64,000 bases of DNA from Cranoglanis bouderius. Taxonomy: Eukaryota > Chordata > Actinopteri > Siluriformes > Cranoglanididae. A program made the translations under genes and the position numbers. The stretch is from the NCBI GenBank assembly GCA_023630585.1, contig CM042545.1, positions 1,227,415-1,291,414 of the forward strand. Reading direction: 5' to 3'. Under the pieces are notes generated by a model. That model was not told where the DNA came from, searched no databases, and worked only from the letters and a program-made list of their open reading frames with translations. The stretch's first letter is position 1. Each line of letters starts with the position of its first letter. Below are positions 45,130 through 57,955 of the stretch, piece after piece.

Positions 45130-47100
45130 GGATGTAACTAATCTGGCTGAGACAAAACACAGAAGCGATCGTGAGTCCTATCTTGTCAGATTTTGCTACC
45201 GTAGTGTGAGCCGATAGCAGAGTGATAGAGTTTAATGTGAACACTCTGTTTAGTATTAATCTTATTAACCTTTTCCCTCTCTGTCCCCGTATTAACACTT
45301 TCCCCTCCAGTCCTCTCTGTGAACACCCCCTCCCTTCTCTGTTCCTGTGTTGGCACCTCTCTTCTTTGTTTCTCTGTTGACTCAGGTGTGGATGGAGGAA
45401 GCCCCTCACTATTTGTGTATTCCTCTGTCTCCCCAAATACCATTTGCTTTTACATTCTTCCCAAAACAACATCTGTTGTCCTTTTATTACTTCCTAGAAA
45501 CCATATATGGTCTTACATCAGTAGGCTTCCTGTTTTATGCAAATACACCTTCCACCTAACCAATCAATATATAACCCATTGCCTCTGTTGTGTGCCAAGC
45601 CAGATATATATGCTGCCTTTTCTTTGAATGAAGAGAGATTCTGCCATTTGAACTTTGTGTGTCTGTGTGTCATTTGGCAAACTCTCCAAAGACCTTGGTG
45701 CAGGAAGCGTGCAGCGGGGCAAGGGCACCGTTTTTCTTGTGTACTCTCATTTTCTCTCTTCTTAGGAATTGTAACCCAGAGATTCAATATTTTTAAAACC
45801 TAACACAGAGTCTAACCTATTACATTTGATATAACCCTAACCCTAAACCTAACCCATCATAAATGTGTTATTAATATAACGCATTTGAAAAATAGGATTT
45901 AAGATATTGCTGCCCATCAGTCGAAGTCTAGACCGCAAGGCTGCATAGATTTATGGGCGTGGTAACACAGAAAAAAATGTGGGTCTGCACATGCACAGAA
46001 CCACTAAGTAGCACATCTCAATGGGTAGCATGAATCAGCAGAACACCGGCAGTCACTTTGCAAACCGACTCAGCTCTATTACTTCATAATAAAGTCTATT
46101 TTTTTGCAATCGAAACCCCGAGTCTGAAGAGATTCCACGACAATAATTACCGTTGTGAATGGAATGGAATGGAATGAAAACCCGAGATTCATGGCTTGTT
46201 ATTTTATGGAAACAATGGATCAACAAAAACATGGATTGTGTGCTGATTATTTATATATATAGACTGATTTGTTTTATTTATGATTAATAATGCATGAATA
46301 CTAAAAATAAATGATGAAAATTGAGGTTAAGAGAACCTTATGAGAACATTAAGAGAATGTTATGGGAACGTTAAGAGAATGTTAGGGGAACGGTTTTCAT
46401 ACCTAAAAACAACCTTCTAGTTCCATAAAGAAACTTTCCTGGCTAACCAAAAACAAACCTTTAAAATGTACATTCCCAAAATGTTCTGGGAAATAAAAAT
46501 TATTAGCTGAGGATGTAACCTTTCTAAAGTTTAGCTTGTTTTTGAAAAAAAAACACAAAAAAAAACATAGAATTGCAATTGTTTATTTTGTTTTATGTTT
46601 TTATCCATCTTTTTACGCCGTTACTTTTGCTTTTCATTTTGCACCGGGCTTTTATTTTGACAAAATCCTTCCGATTTTCTCTAGGAAGTAAAACTGCCCA
46701 TGTCCCAAATGGCTCACTTCATGTGGACTTGGGTTGAGGTGATTTTGCCAAGTAAGACATGTTCCTGGATCAACATTTCCATCAACCAGTCACAGCCCTC
46801 TGATGTTATCGGCATGTGCCGATCAACACTGCTTCAAAACCATTTGGTCTTTCCCTCCTTTTTACCCAACTGACAAGAGGTAAGTTATTTTGTGTATTTA
46901 TAAAATGAAAAATTCATGAAATTCAACTCTCACATGGCATTACATAGAACAGGTTTGTGCTAATTAGCTAATGGCTGAGTTTAGTTAGCTTGATAACCCT
47001 TTACAGTCTTTGTGTTTTATACACAAATCCACATTTACTTTTTTTAAGAAATGAATACAATTTACTAATAATGTTTAATAATCAGATTTTCCATCCTTGA
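45130..47100. other. Mostly unassigned sequence
   Basis: No coding region can be supported. A short TTAGGG-like run occurs at 45832-45856 and GGAAT units at 46157-46175. Confidence 0.4.
45832..45856 (-). repeat. Short interstitial telomere-like repeat
   Basis: TAACCCTAACCCTAAACC followed by TAACCC is about four units of the vertebrate telomere repeat with one variant. Confidence 0.6.
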
Positions 47101-47345
47101 TTCATGTGGTTTGAGTCCAGATACAGTATATTTCCAAAAGTGAATTATTTATTACTAACCATTTGAATAGGCTAATCACGGATTAATCAAGGACAAAAAT
47201 AATCTTCATTGTCTTTGAAAACATCAAAGAAAAATGTTGATCCAAAATGAATGAATGCATTGATATACTTGGGAAATACTGTATCGCAAATGCTGACCCT
47301 GGACCATCATAATAATCTCAATATGTAGTACTGAGTATTTGCTGA

Positions 47346-50300
47346 TGTTGATCCAGGACCATCACTGCCATGTTGATCCAGGACCGCCACTGCCATGTTG
47401 ATCCAGGACCGCCACTGCCATGCTGATCCAGGACCTTCATTGCCATGTTGATCCAGGACCGTCATTGCCATGTTGATCCAGGACCACCACTGCCATCTTG
47501 ATATAGGACCGCCACTACCATGTTGATTGACTAATCCATGTTGATTTAGAACTGTCATTGCCATGTTGATTTAGGACTGTCATTGCCATGTTGATCCAGG
47601 ACCGCCGTTGCCATGTTTATCCAGGACCGTCGTTGCCATGTTGATTTAGGACCGTCGTTGCCATGTTGATTTAGGACCGTCATTGCCATGTTGATCCAGG
47701 ACCGTCATTGCCATGTTGATCCAGGACCGTCATTGCCATGTTGATCCAGGACCGTCACTACCATGCTGATCCAGGACCACCATTGCCATGTTGATTTAGG
47801 ACCGTCATTGCCATGTTGATCCAGGACCGTCATTGTCATGTTGATCCAGGACCGTCATTGCCATGTTGATCTAGGACCACCACTGCCATCTTGATATAGG
47901 ACCGCCACTACCATGTTGATTGACTAACCCATGTTGATTTAGGACTGTCATTGCCATGTTGATTTAGGACTGACATTGCCATGCTGATTTAGGACCGTCA
48001 CTGCCATGTTGATTTAGGACCGTCACTGCCATGTTGATCCAGGACCGTCATTGCCATGTTGATCCAGGACCGTCATTGCCATGTTGATCCAGGACCATCA
48101 TTGCCATGTTGATTTAGAACCGTCATTGCCATGTTGATTTAGGACCGTCATTGCCATGTTGATCCAGGACTGTCATTGCCATGTTGATCCAGGACCGTCA
48201 CTACCATGCTGATCCAGGACCACCATTGCCATATTGATTTAGGACCGTCATTGCCATGTTGATCCAGGACCGTCATTGTCATGTTGATCCAGGACCACCA
48301 TTGCCATGTTGATCCAGGACCACCACTGCCATCTTGATATAGGACCGCCACTACCATGTTTATCCAGGACCAACATTGTCATGTTGATTTAGGACTGTCA
48401 TTGCCATGTTGATTTAGGACTGTCATTGCCATGCTGATTTAGGACCGTCACTGCCATGTTGATCCAGAACCACCATTGCCATATTGATTTAGGACTGTCA
48501 CTACCATGTTGATCCAGGACCACCATTGCCATGTTGATTTAGGACCATCACTACCATGTTGATCCAGGTCCACCATTGCCATGTTGATTTAGGACTGTCA
48601 CTACCATGTTGATCCAGGACCATCACTACCATGTTGATCCAGGTCCACCATTGCCATGTTGATTTAGGACCATCACTACCATGTTGATCCAGGACCACCA
48701 TTGCCATATTGATTTAGGACTGTCACTACCATGTTGATCCAGGACCACCATTGCCATGTTGATTTAGGACCATCACTACCATGTTGATCCAGGTCCACCA
48801 TTGCCATGTTGATTTAGGACCGTCATTGCCATGTTGATCCAGGACAACCATTGCCATGTTGATCCAGGACCACCACTGCCATCTTGATATAGGACCACCA
48901 CTAGCATGTTGATTGACTAACCCATGTTGATTTAGGACTGTCATTGCCATGTTGATTTAGAACCATCGTTGCCATGTTGATTTAGGACCGTCATTGCCAT
49001 GTTGATCCAGGACCGTCATTGCCATGTTGATCCAGGACCGTCACTACCATGCTGATCCAGGACCACCATTGCCATGTTGATTTAGGACCGTCATTGCCAT
49101 GTTGATCCAGGACCGTCATTGCCATGTTGATCCAGGACCGTCATTGCCATGTTGATCCAGGACCGTCATTGCCATGTTGATCCAGGACCGTCATTGCCAT
49201 GTTGATCCAGGACCGTCATTGTCATGTTGATCCAGGACCACCATTGCCATGTTGATCCAGGACCACCACTGCCATCTTGATATAGGACCGCCACTACGAT
49301 GTTGATCCAGGACCACCATTGCCATGTTGATTTAGGACCGTCACTGCCATGCTGATTTAGGACTGTCATTGCCATGTTGATTTAGGACCGTCATTGCCAT
49401 GTTGATCCAGGACCGTCACTGCCATGTTGATCCAGGACCACCATTGCCATATTGATTTAGGACTGTCACTACCATGTTGATCCAGGACCACCATTGCCAT
49501 GTTGATTTAGGACCATCACTACCATGTTGATCCAGGTCCACCATTGCCATGTTGATCTAGGACCATCATTGCCATGTTGATTTAGGACTGTCATTGCCAT
49601 GTTGATCCAGGACAACCATTGCCATGTTGATCCAGGACCACCACTGCCATCTTGATATAGGACCGCCACTACCATGTTGATCCAGGACCACCATTGCCAT
49701 GTTGATTTAGGACCATCACTACCATGCTGATCCAGGACCACCATTGCCATGTTGATTTAGGACCGTCACTGCCATGTTGATTTAGGATTGTCATTGCCAT
49801 GCTGATTTAGGACCATCATTGCCATGTTGATCCAGGACCACCATTGCCATGTTGATTTAGGACCGTCATTGCCATGTTGATCCAGGACCACCATTGCCAT
49901 GTTGATTTAGGACTGTCATTGCCATGCTGATTTAGGACTGTCATTGCCATGTTGATTTAGGACCGTCATTGCAATGTTGATCCAGGACCACCATTGCCAT
50001 GTTGATCCAGGACCACCACTGCCATGTTGATTTAGGACGGTCATTGCTATGCTGATTTAGGACCGTCATTGCCATGTTGATCCAGGACCACCATTGCCAT
50101 ATTGATTTAGGACCATCACTACCATGTTGATCCAGGTCCACCATTGCCATGTTGATCTAGGACCATCATTGCCATGTTGATTTAGGACTGTCATTGCCAT
50201 GTTGATCCAGGACCACCACTGCCATCTTGATATAGGACCGCCACTACCATGTTGATCCAGGACCACCATTGCCATGTTGATTTAGGACCATCACTACCAT

Positions 50301-50735
50301 GCTGATCCAGGACCACCATTGCCATGTTGATTTAGGACCGTCACTGCCATGTTGATTTAGGACTGTCATTGCCATGCTGATTTAGGACTGTCATTGCCAT
50401 GTTGATTTAGGACCGTCATTGCCATGTTGATCCAGGACCACCATTGCCATGTTGATCCAGGACCACCATTGCCATGTTGATTTAGGACCGTCATTGCCAT
50501 GCTGATTTAGGACTGTCATTGCCATGTTGATTTAGGACCATCATTGCCATGTTGATCCAGGACCACCATTGCCATGTTGATCCAGGACCACCATTGCCAT
50601 GTTGATCCAGGACCACCATTGCCATGTTGATTTAGGACTGTCATTGCCATGCTGATTTAGGACCGTCATTGCCATGTTGATCCAGGACCACCATTGTCAT
50701 GTTGATTTAGGACCGTCACTGCCATCTTTGATCCA
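47346..50735. repeat. 25-bp minisatellite array, about 136 units
   Basis: The unit is ATGTTGATCCAGGACCACCATTGCC, with TTT for TCC and CCGTC/CTGTC/CCATC variants. A marked variant (GCCATCTTGATATAGGACCG) recurs at about 47490, 47885, 48330, 48870, 49270, 49645 and 50220, so longer blocks of roughly 375-575 bp have been duplicated. Open frames of up to 93 codons are by-products of the repeat. Confidence 0.95.
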
Positions 50736-51560
50736 GAATTACTGAAACAGCAATTGGCTTGCGTAGTTCATGGGGCAAGCTGATAGGTGTTTAACATGTA
50801 ATCTTTCAGCCAATCAGTTATTTTTTTTCTTACATTTAAATGTTATTTCCTCAATCATTTGCAAAGCAGTGAGCTGGTCTCAGTGGAGATCACTATGAGA
50901 GTTTTCTCTTTAAAATCCTACTCTCTCCCATCACCACCTATTTCAATCTGCTTCAGGGAGATCTTATTTATATCTATTAGTGGAAGATGATTCTGAAAAT
51001 TTGATACAGTTTGTCAATATAATTGGTAATATATTTAATAAAAGAATCACAGAAAAAATACATTATGGTGCAAATGAATAAATAAGTGCCCTTTTCTGTA
51101 TTTGCATTTCAGAAATGTTCAATGATGGAGGAGTTTATCAGAAGGACTGATCTCTCCAAATGGATCCATGTATGTGACTTGTTGTTTTGACAGGTCACAA
51201 AACTACAAAATAAGAACAAAGACTTTATATTAATCTCATATTAATTCTTGTCATTTAAATTTTTTACAGAGTGCATTAAAGATAAATGGTCAAGCTGTTA
51301 AAGGTACCTTTGCTTGTTAAAAACATGGCCTATACTTACAAAAAGTGTCCAGTGATTTCTAGAAGGGCACCAATACTTCGTAAGTATCTCTTTCTGGAAA
51401 GACAAGAATTATTATAGAATTATTAAGAATTATAAAAGAAACATTTTATTTTAACATAGTTTTTTTTTTAATTGGATCCATTTATCATCTAAATAAATAA
51501 TTCAGTTTTATATGGAATGAAATTAGCATTTTTCATTCAATTTTTTTTTTTTTTTACAAT
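50736..51560. other. Interior of the foldback-like unit, exon-like scraps
   Basis: Two blocks look exon-like: TTTCAG then KCSMMEEFIRRTDLSKWIH then GTATGTG (about 51112-51171), and ACAG then SALKINGQAVK then GTACC (about 51271-51304). They are too short to identify. Confidence 0.3.
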
Positions 51561-52680
51561 GAGAGGCTAAGACAGATGCAAGTGCAGTCGAAACCGGTTT
51601 TAATGATGGCAGTTCAGCAAACAAATCCAATACTGTTACGGGTGTGTACACAAGGGGAGTTGGATGCATGTGCTGGGAAAACGTCAGTTTATTAGGAACA
51701 TAATCAAAAATATAGGAACACAAATGCAGGGTCACAAATAAACAGTAATCCACAGAATAACCGAGCAATAATTCAGAAAATGGTCAGGCATTAATCCACA
51801 AAAGAAAGAGGCATTAATCCACAAAAGAATGAGGCATTAATCCACAAAAGAAAGAGGCATTAATCCACAAAAGAATGAGGCATTAATCCAAACAAAAACG
51901 AGGGATAAATCCACAAAAGAACAAGGCATTAATCCACACAATATCGAGGCAAGAGTCCAAGGTCCAGGAACCGCGAGGGCAGTGAAAAAACAATGAACAT
52001 ACATTCACATAGTTAACTCTACTCTAATTCAATACTCCACTTTCAAGCGGACAAAAGAATGACTATAAATATATGCATGAAAACAAGACACACCTGAAAC
52101 TCATAATGAAACAATAAACGGTAAACCAATGAACAAACAGGGGCGGAGACATGACATAAACCAAAAACAAAGGAGCACATGGTGACATAAACAAAACTAG
52201 AGTCTAAGAATGGGAAAGTTCAACGGAGATTATGAATGGAATGTGGGGAATGCGGAAGTACGCTACTCGCTAGCTTTCACGAGTAGCGCCGAGAGAGAGA
52301 AGGACTCTAACAAATATGTTAGGCAAGTTCAAGGTCAAGACAAGCAAAGGGTCAGGTGATCAGCAAACAGGGCAGTGTAGACAAAAACAGAATCTCAGAA
52401 AACCAGGAACAATCAAAATATCAAAACCAGAATCGCTAGATGGGATAAAGGTAAGTCAGAGTATGCACAATGAGCATTATTTCACAAAGTCCTAGTGACT
52501 GAATGTCCTTTTTAAAGTGTGGTGTGAGTGTATGTATGTAATGGGCAACAGCTGAGTGATAATTAGAACTCCAGACACTGAGAACGTGCTGGTGTCTGGA
52601 GTTGGGAGTTGTAGTCTGCAGCAGCCATATTTGTAGGCCGCAGTGTATTCTGGGAACTGGAGTTGACCTGACAGTGTGCT
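51560..52680 (-). mobile_element. LTR-like element split by another LTR
   Basis: The left flank (GACAGATGCAAGTGCAGTCG) and the right part (GGCAAGTTCAAGGTCAAGAC through the GTAGTCTGCAGCAGCC region) surround the solo LTR at 51634. The sequence resembles LTR fragments at 31855 and 44752. Ends are not defined. Confidence 0.35.
51634..52312 (-). mobile_element. Solo LTR, related family (679 bp)
   Basis: On the minus strand it begins TGTTAGAGTCCTTCTCTC and ends ACACACCCGTAACA. It is flanked by AATAC and AATAT. It has five or six copies of a roughly 20-bp unit (AATCCACAAAAGAA, 51794-51910) and keeps GTGGAGTATT at 52031-52040. Confidence 0.8.
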
Positions 52681-53027
52681 TTTATTAAAATAACGTAAAG
52701 CTGAAGTGTAACTTTTTCATGGATAAGATATTATGTAAAATTACAATTAAACAATAGTTTGATATTATTTACTGTACCTATTAATATACCTAAATTAATA
52801 AACCTAAATATTGGCTTTGTGCCCTCTGTGATCCAGGCAGTATTTTCACCTTGGGTTGCGTGCAAAATATTATACACATCCTGGAAATTCTAAGGAGAAA
52901 GGGAGAGACAGCTGTAAGTAAAAAAAAAAGTAAAAAAAAAAATAAATAAATAAATAAAAGTAAAGGCATTACAATGGTTCCTAACAATTGATATTTTCAT
53001 ACCTTGCATGTGATAAACGAGAGCATC

Positions 53028-53385
53028 TGTTAGGATCCCTCGCTTTCTCTCTCGCTACGAAGCTAGCGGAGGCTAGCGAAGCAGCGTACTTCCGCATTCC
53101 ACTGAGCGCATTCCAGCGCTATTCATAAAAACCCTTCGGACTCTTTCATGAACTCATGTTTGTTTTCGTTCACGTCATGTCTCCGCCTCCTGTGTTTTTC
53201 CATGTGCTTGTGTTTATGTTTACGTCATGTCTCCGCCTCCTGTGTTTTTCCATGTGCTTGTGTTTATGGATATGCTTGTCTCCTTTTTGTTGTTCCTTTA
53301 ATTTTGAATAAAGCATTCCTAAAAAACTGACGTTTCCCCTGCGCATGCATCCTGACTCCCTCACCGTCCTACACGTTACGTAACA
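53028..53385 (+). mobile_element. Short solo LTR with perfect target duplication (358 bp)
   Basis: It begins TGTTAGGATCCCTCGC and ends ACGTTACGTAACA, flanked by GCATC on both sides (53023-53027 and 53386-53390). A 61-bp unit (TTTACGTCATGTCTCCGCCT) is duplicated at about 53168-53265. The AATAAAG poly(A) signal is near 53308. The segment that would carry the self-primer is deleted. Confidence 0.85.
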
Positions 53386-53390
53386 GCATC

Positions 53391-54180
53391 TATGACCTAT
53401 TGATACCATGTTTTAGTTAGACCTGGGAATAATTTCATCACATTGTAAAATGCATCTCTCATTAAAAAATGCACTAATAACTCACCACATCTGGTATGTA
53501 ATTTGGCTCATATAGGGCTGAAAGGCTATATGGCCCAATTCAACCCACTAAGAACTCCCAGGGGTGATCTATATTGAAAGAAATTATATATTACCAACAA
53601 AAATTCAAAAGTGCATGTATATGTGTATCAGACACCAAATGTGCACCCCTACCAGTCATGATGAAATGCCATTGTTAATAAAAGAAGCATTTCAACAGTT
53701 TACAGAATTGGGAATTTTACTTTTTGTCTCATTCTAACCAATTATATCAATATATGCTATAGTATTATTACTATAGTACAATTACCAAACACTGTAAAAA
53801 GTGTTTGTGTAGTCATTAACTAAAGGAGTTATTTCTACTAGATCTAACCCTTAAAATTTGCATTCATTGGTGTGGTAAGCTAATAAAGTCAGTCATATTA
53901 AAAATTTATGACTTAAATCTATTAACCATTAAACCAAATTAAGTTACATGCAAAACATTTTAAAGTGTAGTTTACGCTAGTTACAGTTACAAAAGCACTT
54001 TTACAATAGCAAAAATAATTAGACATATAAGCCACTACTGTAATCAAAAAAGAGATTTTCCTCTGAGTGAACAAGATCTGAAATTATTTGATAATGGTAA
54101 TTTGGGAACTTTGTTTACCATGCTAATTGGGAATAATCACAGTGGTCCTGGATCAACATTAGTAAATATACACTACCCAG
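53391..54180. other. Unassigned interior of the foldback-like unit
   Basis: AT-rich sequence with no gene or family recognised. Confidence 0.35.
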
Positions 54181-54194
54181 GATAAAAACATGCT

Positions 54195-54374
54195 GACATT
54201 GATGGTCCTGGATCAACATGGCAGTGACGGTCCTGGATCAACATGGCAGTGACGGTCCTGGATCAACATGGCAGTGACGGTCCTGGATCAACATGGCAGT
54301 GACGGTCCTGGATCATCATGGCAGTGACGGTCCTGGATCAGCATGGCAGTGACGGTCCTGGATCAACATCAGCA
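54195..54374. repeat. Inverted short array of the 25-bp repeat
   Basis: About seven units of GGTCCTGGATCAACATGGCA-GTGAC, the reverse complement of the array at 47346-50735. These copies are more uniform than those of the long array. Confidence 0.9.
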
Positions 54375-54717
54375 AATGTACTACATATTGAGATTATTAT
54401 AATGGTCCAGCGTCAGCATTTGTGAATACAGTATTTCTCAGTTATATCAATGCATTCATTCATTTTTCTTTGATGTTTTCAAAGACAGTGGAGATTATTA
54501 TTATCCTTGATTAGCCTATTCAAAAGGTTAGTAATAAATAATTCACTTTTGGAAATATACTGTATCTGGACTCAAACCACATAAATCTGTGTTACCTTCT
54601 GGTTCTCCCTTTTAGTTATGCTGTCATAGCTAGTCTTGCCGGAGTCCCTGCTTGCACTCATGCAAAGTACACTGTCCTTAACCATTACGGGACAATAAGC
54701 ATAACTAATAATCTCAA

Positions 54718-54719
<2 letters not shown>

Positions 54720-54791
<72 letters not shown>
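54720..54791. repeat. (CT)n microsatellite
   Basis: An almost perfect run of about 35 CT units. Confidence 0.95.
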
Positions 54792-54794
<3 letters not shown>

Positions 54795-54803
54795 GTCGAG
54801 CTA

Positions 54804-55540
54804 CAGCCGTGGCCAAAAGTTTTGAGAATGACACAAATATTAATTTTTACAAAGTCTGCTGCCTCAGTTTTTATGATGGCAATTTTCATATACTCCAGAA
54901 TGTTATGAAGAGTGATCAGATGAATTGCAATTAATTTCAAAGTCCCTCTTTGCCATGAAAATGAACTCAATCCCAAAAAAACATGTCCACTGCATTTCAG
55001 CCCTTCCACAAAAGGACCAGCTGACATCATGTCAGTGATTCTCTCGTTAACACAGGTGAGAGTGTTAACGAGGACAAGACTGGAGATCACTCTGTCATGC
55101 TGATTGAGTTAGAATAACAGACTGGAAGCTTTAAAAGGAGGGTGGTGCTTGAAATTATTGTTCTTCCTCTGTTAACTATGGTTACCTGCAAGGAAACACG
55201 TGCAGCCATCATTGCTTTGCACAAAAAGGGATTCACAGGCAAGGATATTGCTGCTAGTAAGATTGCACCTAAATCAACCATTTATCGGATCATCAAGACC
55301 TTCAAGGAGAGAGGTTCAACTGTTGTGAAGAAGGCTTCAGGGTGCCCAAGAAAGTCCAGCAAGCGCCAGGACCGTCTCCTAAAGTTGATTCAGCTGCAGG
55401 ATCGGGGCACCACCAGTGCAGAGCTTGCTCAGGAATGGCAGCAGGCAGGTGTGAGTGCGTCTGCACGCACAGTAAGGCGAAGACTTTTGGAGGATGGCCT
55501 GGTGTCAAGAAGGGCAGCAAAGAAGCCACTTCTCTTGGAG
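54804..55540 (+). mobile_element. Tc1-like transposon, 5' half only
   Basis: It starts CAGCCGTGGCCAAAAGTTTT and matches the end of the element at 11975-13541. The transposase opens MVTCKETRAAIIALHKKGFT at 55178 and is intact through SARTVRRRLLEDGLVSRRAA, where the sister copy has a stop at the first Arg of RRL. It breaks off at about 55535 beside a duplicated 29-bp segment (CACTTCTCTTGGAGAAGAGC) and hAT sequence. Confidence 0.85.
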
Positions 55541-55587
55541 AAGAGCACAAAACCCACTTCTCTTGGAGAAGAGCACAAAACCCACAA

Positions 55588-56520
55588 TTGAAAGCCACTC
55601 AGTGTTTTTTACATAGGGAGGCACTGGTAGCAAAGACGCTCGCGAAGGAACTCTCTGATGTACTGGTAGATATAGTTAGTTTCATCAAGGCACGCCCACT
55701 GAAGAGCCGTCTATTTCCGATTTCATGTGAGGAAATGGGAGCAGAACATCAGAGCTTGTTATTACACACGGCCGTTCGATGGCTGTCACGCGGCAAGGTT
55801 TTGGCACGAGTATATGAACTGAGGAAAGAGGTAAAAACATTTCTCGTCCAGGAGAACTCAGGATGTGCAGAGTTAATTTCAGACGTGGAGTGGTGTTCAA
55901 AACTCGCATATCTCGCTGATGTTTTTAAGCATCTCAATGACCTGAATACAAAAATGCAAGGCAAAGATGAAAATATTCTCACTTCTACCGACAAGTTGCG
56001 AGCCTTTAGGTCCAAGCTCGCCCTCTGGTGCTCTTTTGTTGAACAGGGCCGACTTGATACGTTTCCATTGTGTAATGCACACTCAAACCGCAAAGTCCCT
56101 GAGCTGATCGCCCAGCATCTTAAAATCCTAGAGGAGAGGTTCAGCTTTTATTTTCCAGCTGAGCCTAATGATGAATTTGACTGGGTCCTTGGTCCTTGGA
56201 GTTCATCTGGACTGGAAAGTTCAAAACGCATGCCACTACAAGTACAAGAACAACTCATGGAACTAAGGGAAGTTTAAAAATGAAATTTCAAGACATTTCA
56301 AGACAGGACAGTTTTTGGATAACTGTGGAGAAAGAATAACCAGCTGTTGCAAACAGTGCCATTGAAGTTCTGATGCCATTTTCCACAACCTATTTGTGTG
56401 AACTGAATTTTTCTAGACTGACATACATCAAGAATAAGTACAGAGAACGTCTGAGAACAGTGTATCCTGCCAGAATTGATAAGCTGTGTGCATCATCCCA
56501 GGCTCAGGTTTCCCATTGAA
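55588..56520 (+). pseudogene. hAT-type transposase C-terminal half (SCAND3/ZBED5-like)
   Basis: An open stretch to 56277 reads REALVAKTLAKELSDVLVDI, LLLHTAVRWLSRGKVLARVY, ELRKEVKTFLVQ and WCSKLAYLADVFKHLNDLNT. These are the VRWLSRGKVL and LADIF-HLN-LN blocks of the hAT-derived SCAND3/ZBED5 group. After a frame change the dimerisation end follows, FSTTYLCELNFSRLTYIKNK and YRERLRTVYPARIDKL (56380-56490). The amino half, with BED finger and first catalytic Asp, is missing. It is a remnant. Confidence 0.85.
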
Positions 56521-56535
56521 ACTAAGTCCTTTTCA

Positions 56536-56537
<2 letters not shown>

Positions 56538-56594
<57 letters not shown>
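56538..56594. repeat. (GT)n microsatellite
   Basis: About 28 GT units. Confidence 0.95.
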
Positions 56595-56599
56595 TGGTC

Positions 56600-57881
56600 T
56601 GGAGGTGGACTGTCTAACATTAGTGTTTGTGTTGGGTGCCACAAATTTTTGATAAATTTCAAAGGGTGCTATGACTGAAAAAAGGTTGGGAAACACTGCT
56701 TTAGGCTATGACCATTGACGATGGTTATCTGATAAAAACGATGCTGTTTTTGTATTTATGGTTCATTCCTTTCAGAATATCCTTTAACAGAGTATGCTGC
56801 ATTATATCTAAATATATTTGCTACTGTTATAAATATTAGGGCATGTTCTGTCTTATACTATTATTATTTTTAATTTATGTTTTACTGTAGATACTTTGTT
56901 TTTGTTTGACAAATTCACGACATTAAACGTGCAGTTAACACATTATCATAAACTGTCAGGGAATTAATTATTGCTGCATCAGTGTATCTGATTGAACGAA
57001 GCCGAGTCACTGCCAGAAGTGGCCCAGACTCTAAAGCCAGATCCGGGCTAGTTAGGATGAACAAGAATCGGCCCAGTGCTTTACCAGTATAACAAAATCA
57101 CATGTGCCAGAGCGAGCTGCGGGCCACACTCGGCCCACTTTTTTGTAATGCTTTGAAAATGCTTGTTAAAAAACTCCTTTCCATATAATTTGCATAGCAC
57201 ACGGCCCTCTTTCAGTATAGGCACCACTCTTGTTTTTTTAACACACGCGTATTTACTTAGCAGATCTATGCACGTCAACAGAAAACATCTGTTTCTTTTA
57301 AAACCCCATATTTTAAACTTTTTTTTTTTTACACCCTAAAGAACCCGGGTTAGAAGGGGTGTAATAAATATTTTTCATTTCTTCGGATATATTGGCAGTT
57401 CAGGCTCCACAAAAGAATAACTCAGATGGTTTTAAATGTTTTGGGATTTCAGCATCGAGGTGCTGTAGAAATTTTATACACATGACAGTTTCTCAACAAT
57501 GTAATCAACTAATGATTCAACAATTTCACAAACATCAGTCTGTTCATTTCTCGACAACATGATTACACATAAATCACTCACACACACTAACACAAACTAT
57601 GCGTTGTGACTGACTCCGTTTTTAACACACACACACACACACACACACACATTAAAACACGAATACCGGAACATCATAAATTACATGGCATGCAGATAAT
57701 TGCACTTTGTGTTCTGTGTTTTAACCACGACTCTTTAACCATTTATTTAAACAATAGATTCAGGACACACACCTGGGGAGGTGTAAACTGCGAAAAACCT
57801 TAGGATGCCCCCACATTCCTCAACTCATTAACATATATTACTTCGTAAAAACACACACAGAGACAGGAGACAGGAAGGTCT

Positions 57882-57955
<74 letters not shown>

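Larger units (their letters stand above)
47104..54582. mobile_element. Foldback-like unit with inverted ends and 25-bp repeats
   Basis: The left end 47104-47345 (ATGTGGTTTGAGTCCAGATA onward) is the reverse complement of 54375-54582 with modest divergence. Just inside each end lies the same 25-bp minisatellite, in opposite orientations. The interior holds exon-like scraps near 51115-51300 and two later LTR insertions. No transposase is seen. The boundary on each side is where the inverted similarity stops; no clear target duplication was found. Confidence 0.65.

Noticed and set aside
47307..50275. Several minus-strand open frames (69-93 codons) of the MAMTVLNQHGNDGP type, looking like a repeat protein
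   Set aside because: They follow from the 25-bp tandem repeat, which gives a 25-codon period; stops recur and no start or splice signals fit.
47104..54582. CRISPR-like array because of regular 25-bp repeats
   Set aside because: There are no unique spacers, the units are head to tail, and the DNA is from a vertebrate.
55342..56277. A 311-codon frame as a Tc1-hAT fusion protein
   Set aside because: Its first 70 codons read the Tc1 part in the wrong frame (PKKVQQAPGPS); only the hAT part is native.
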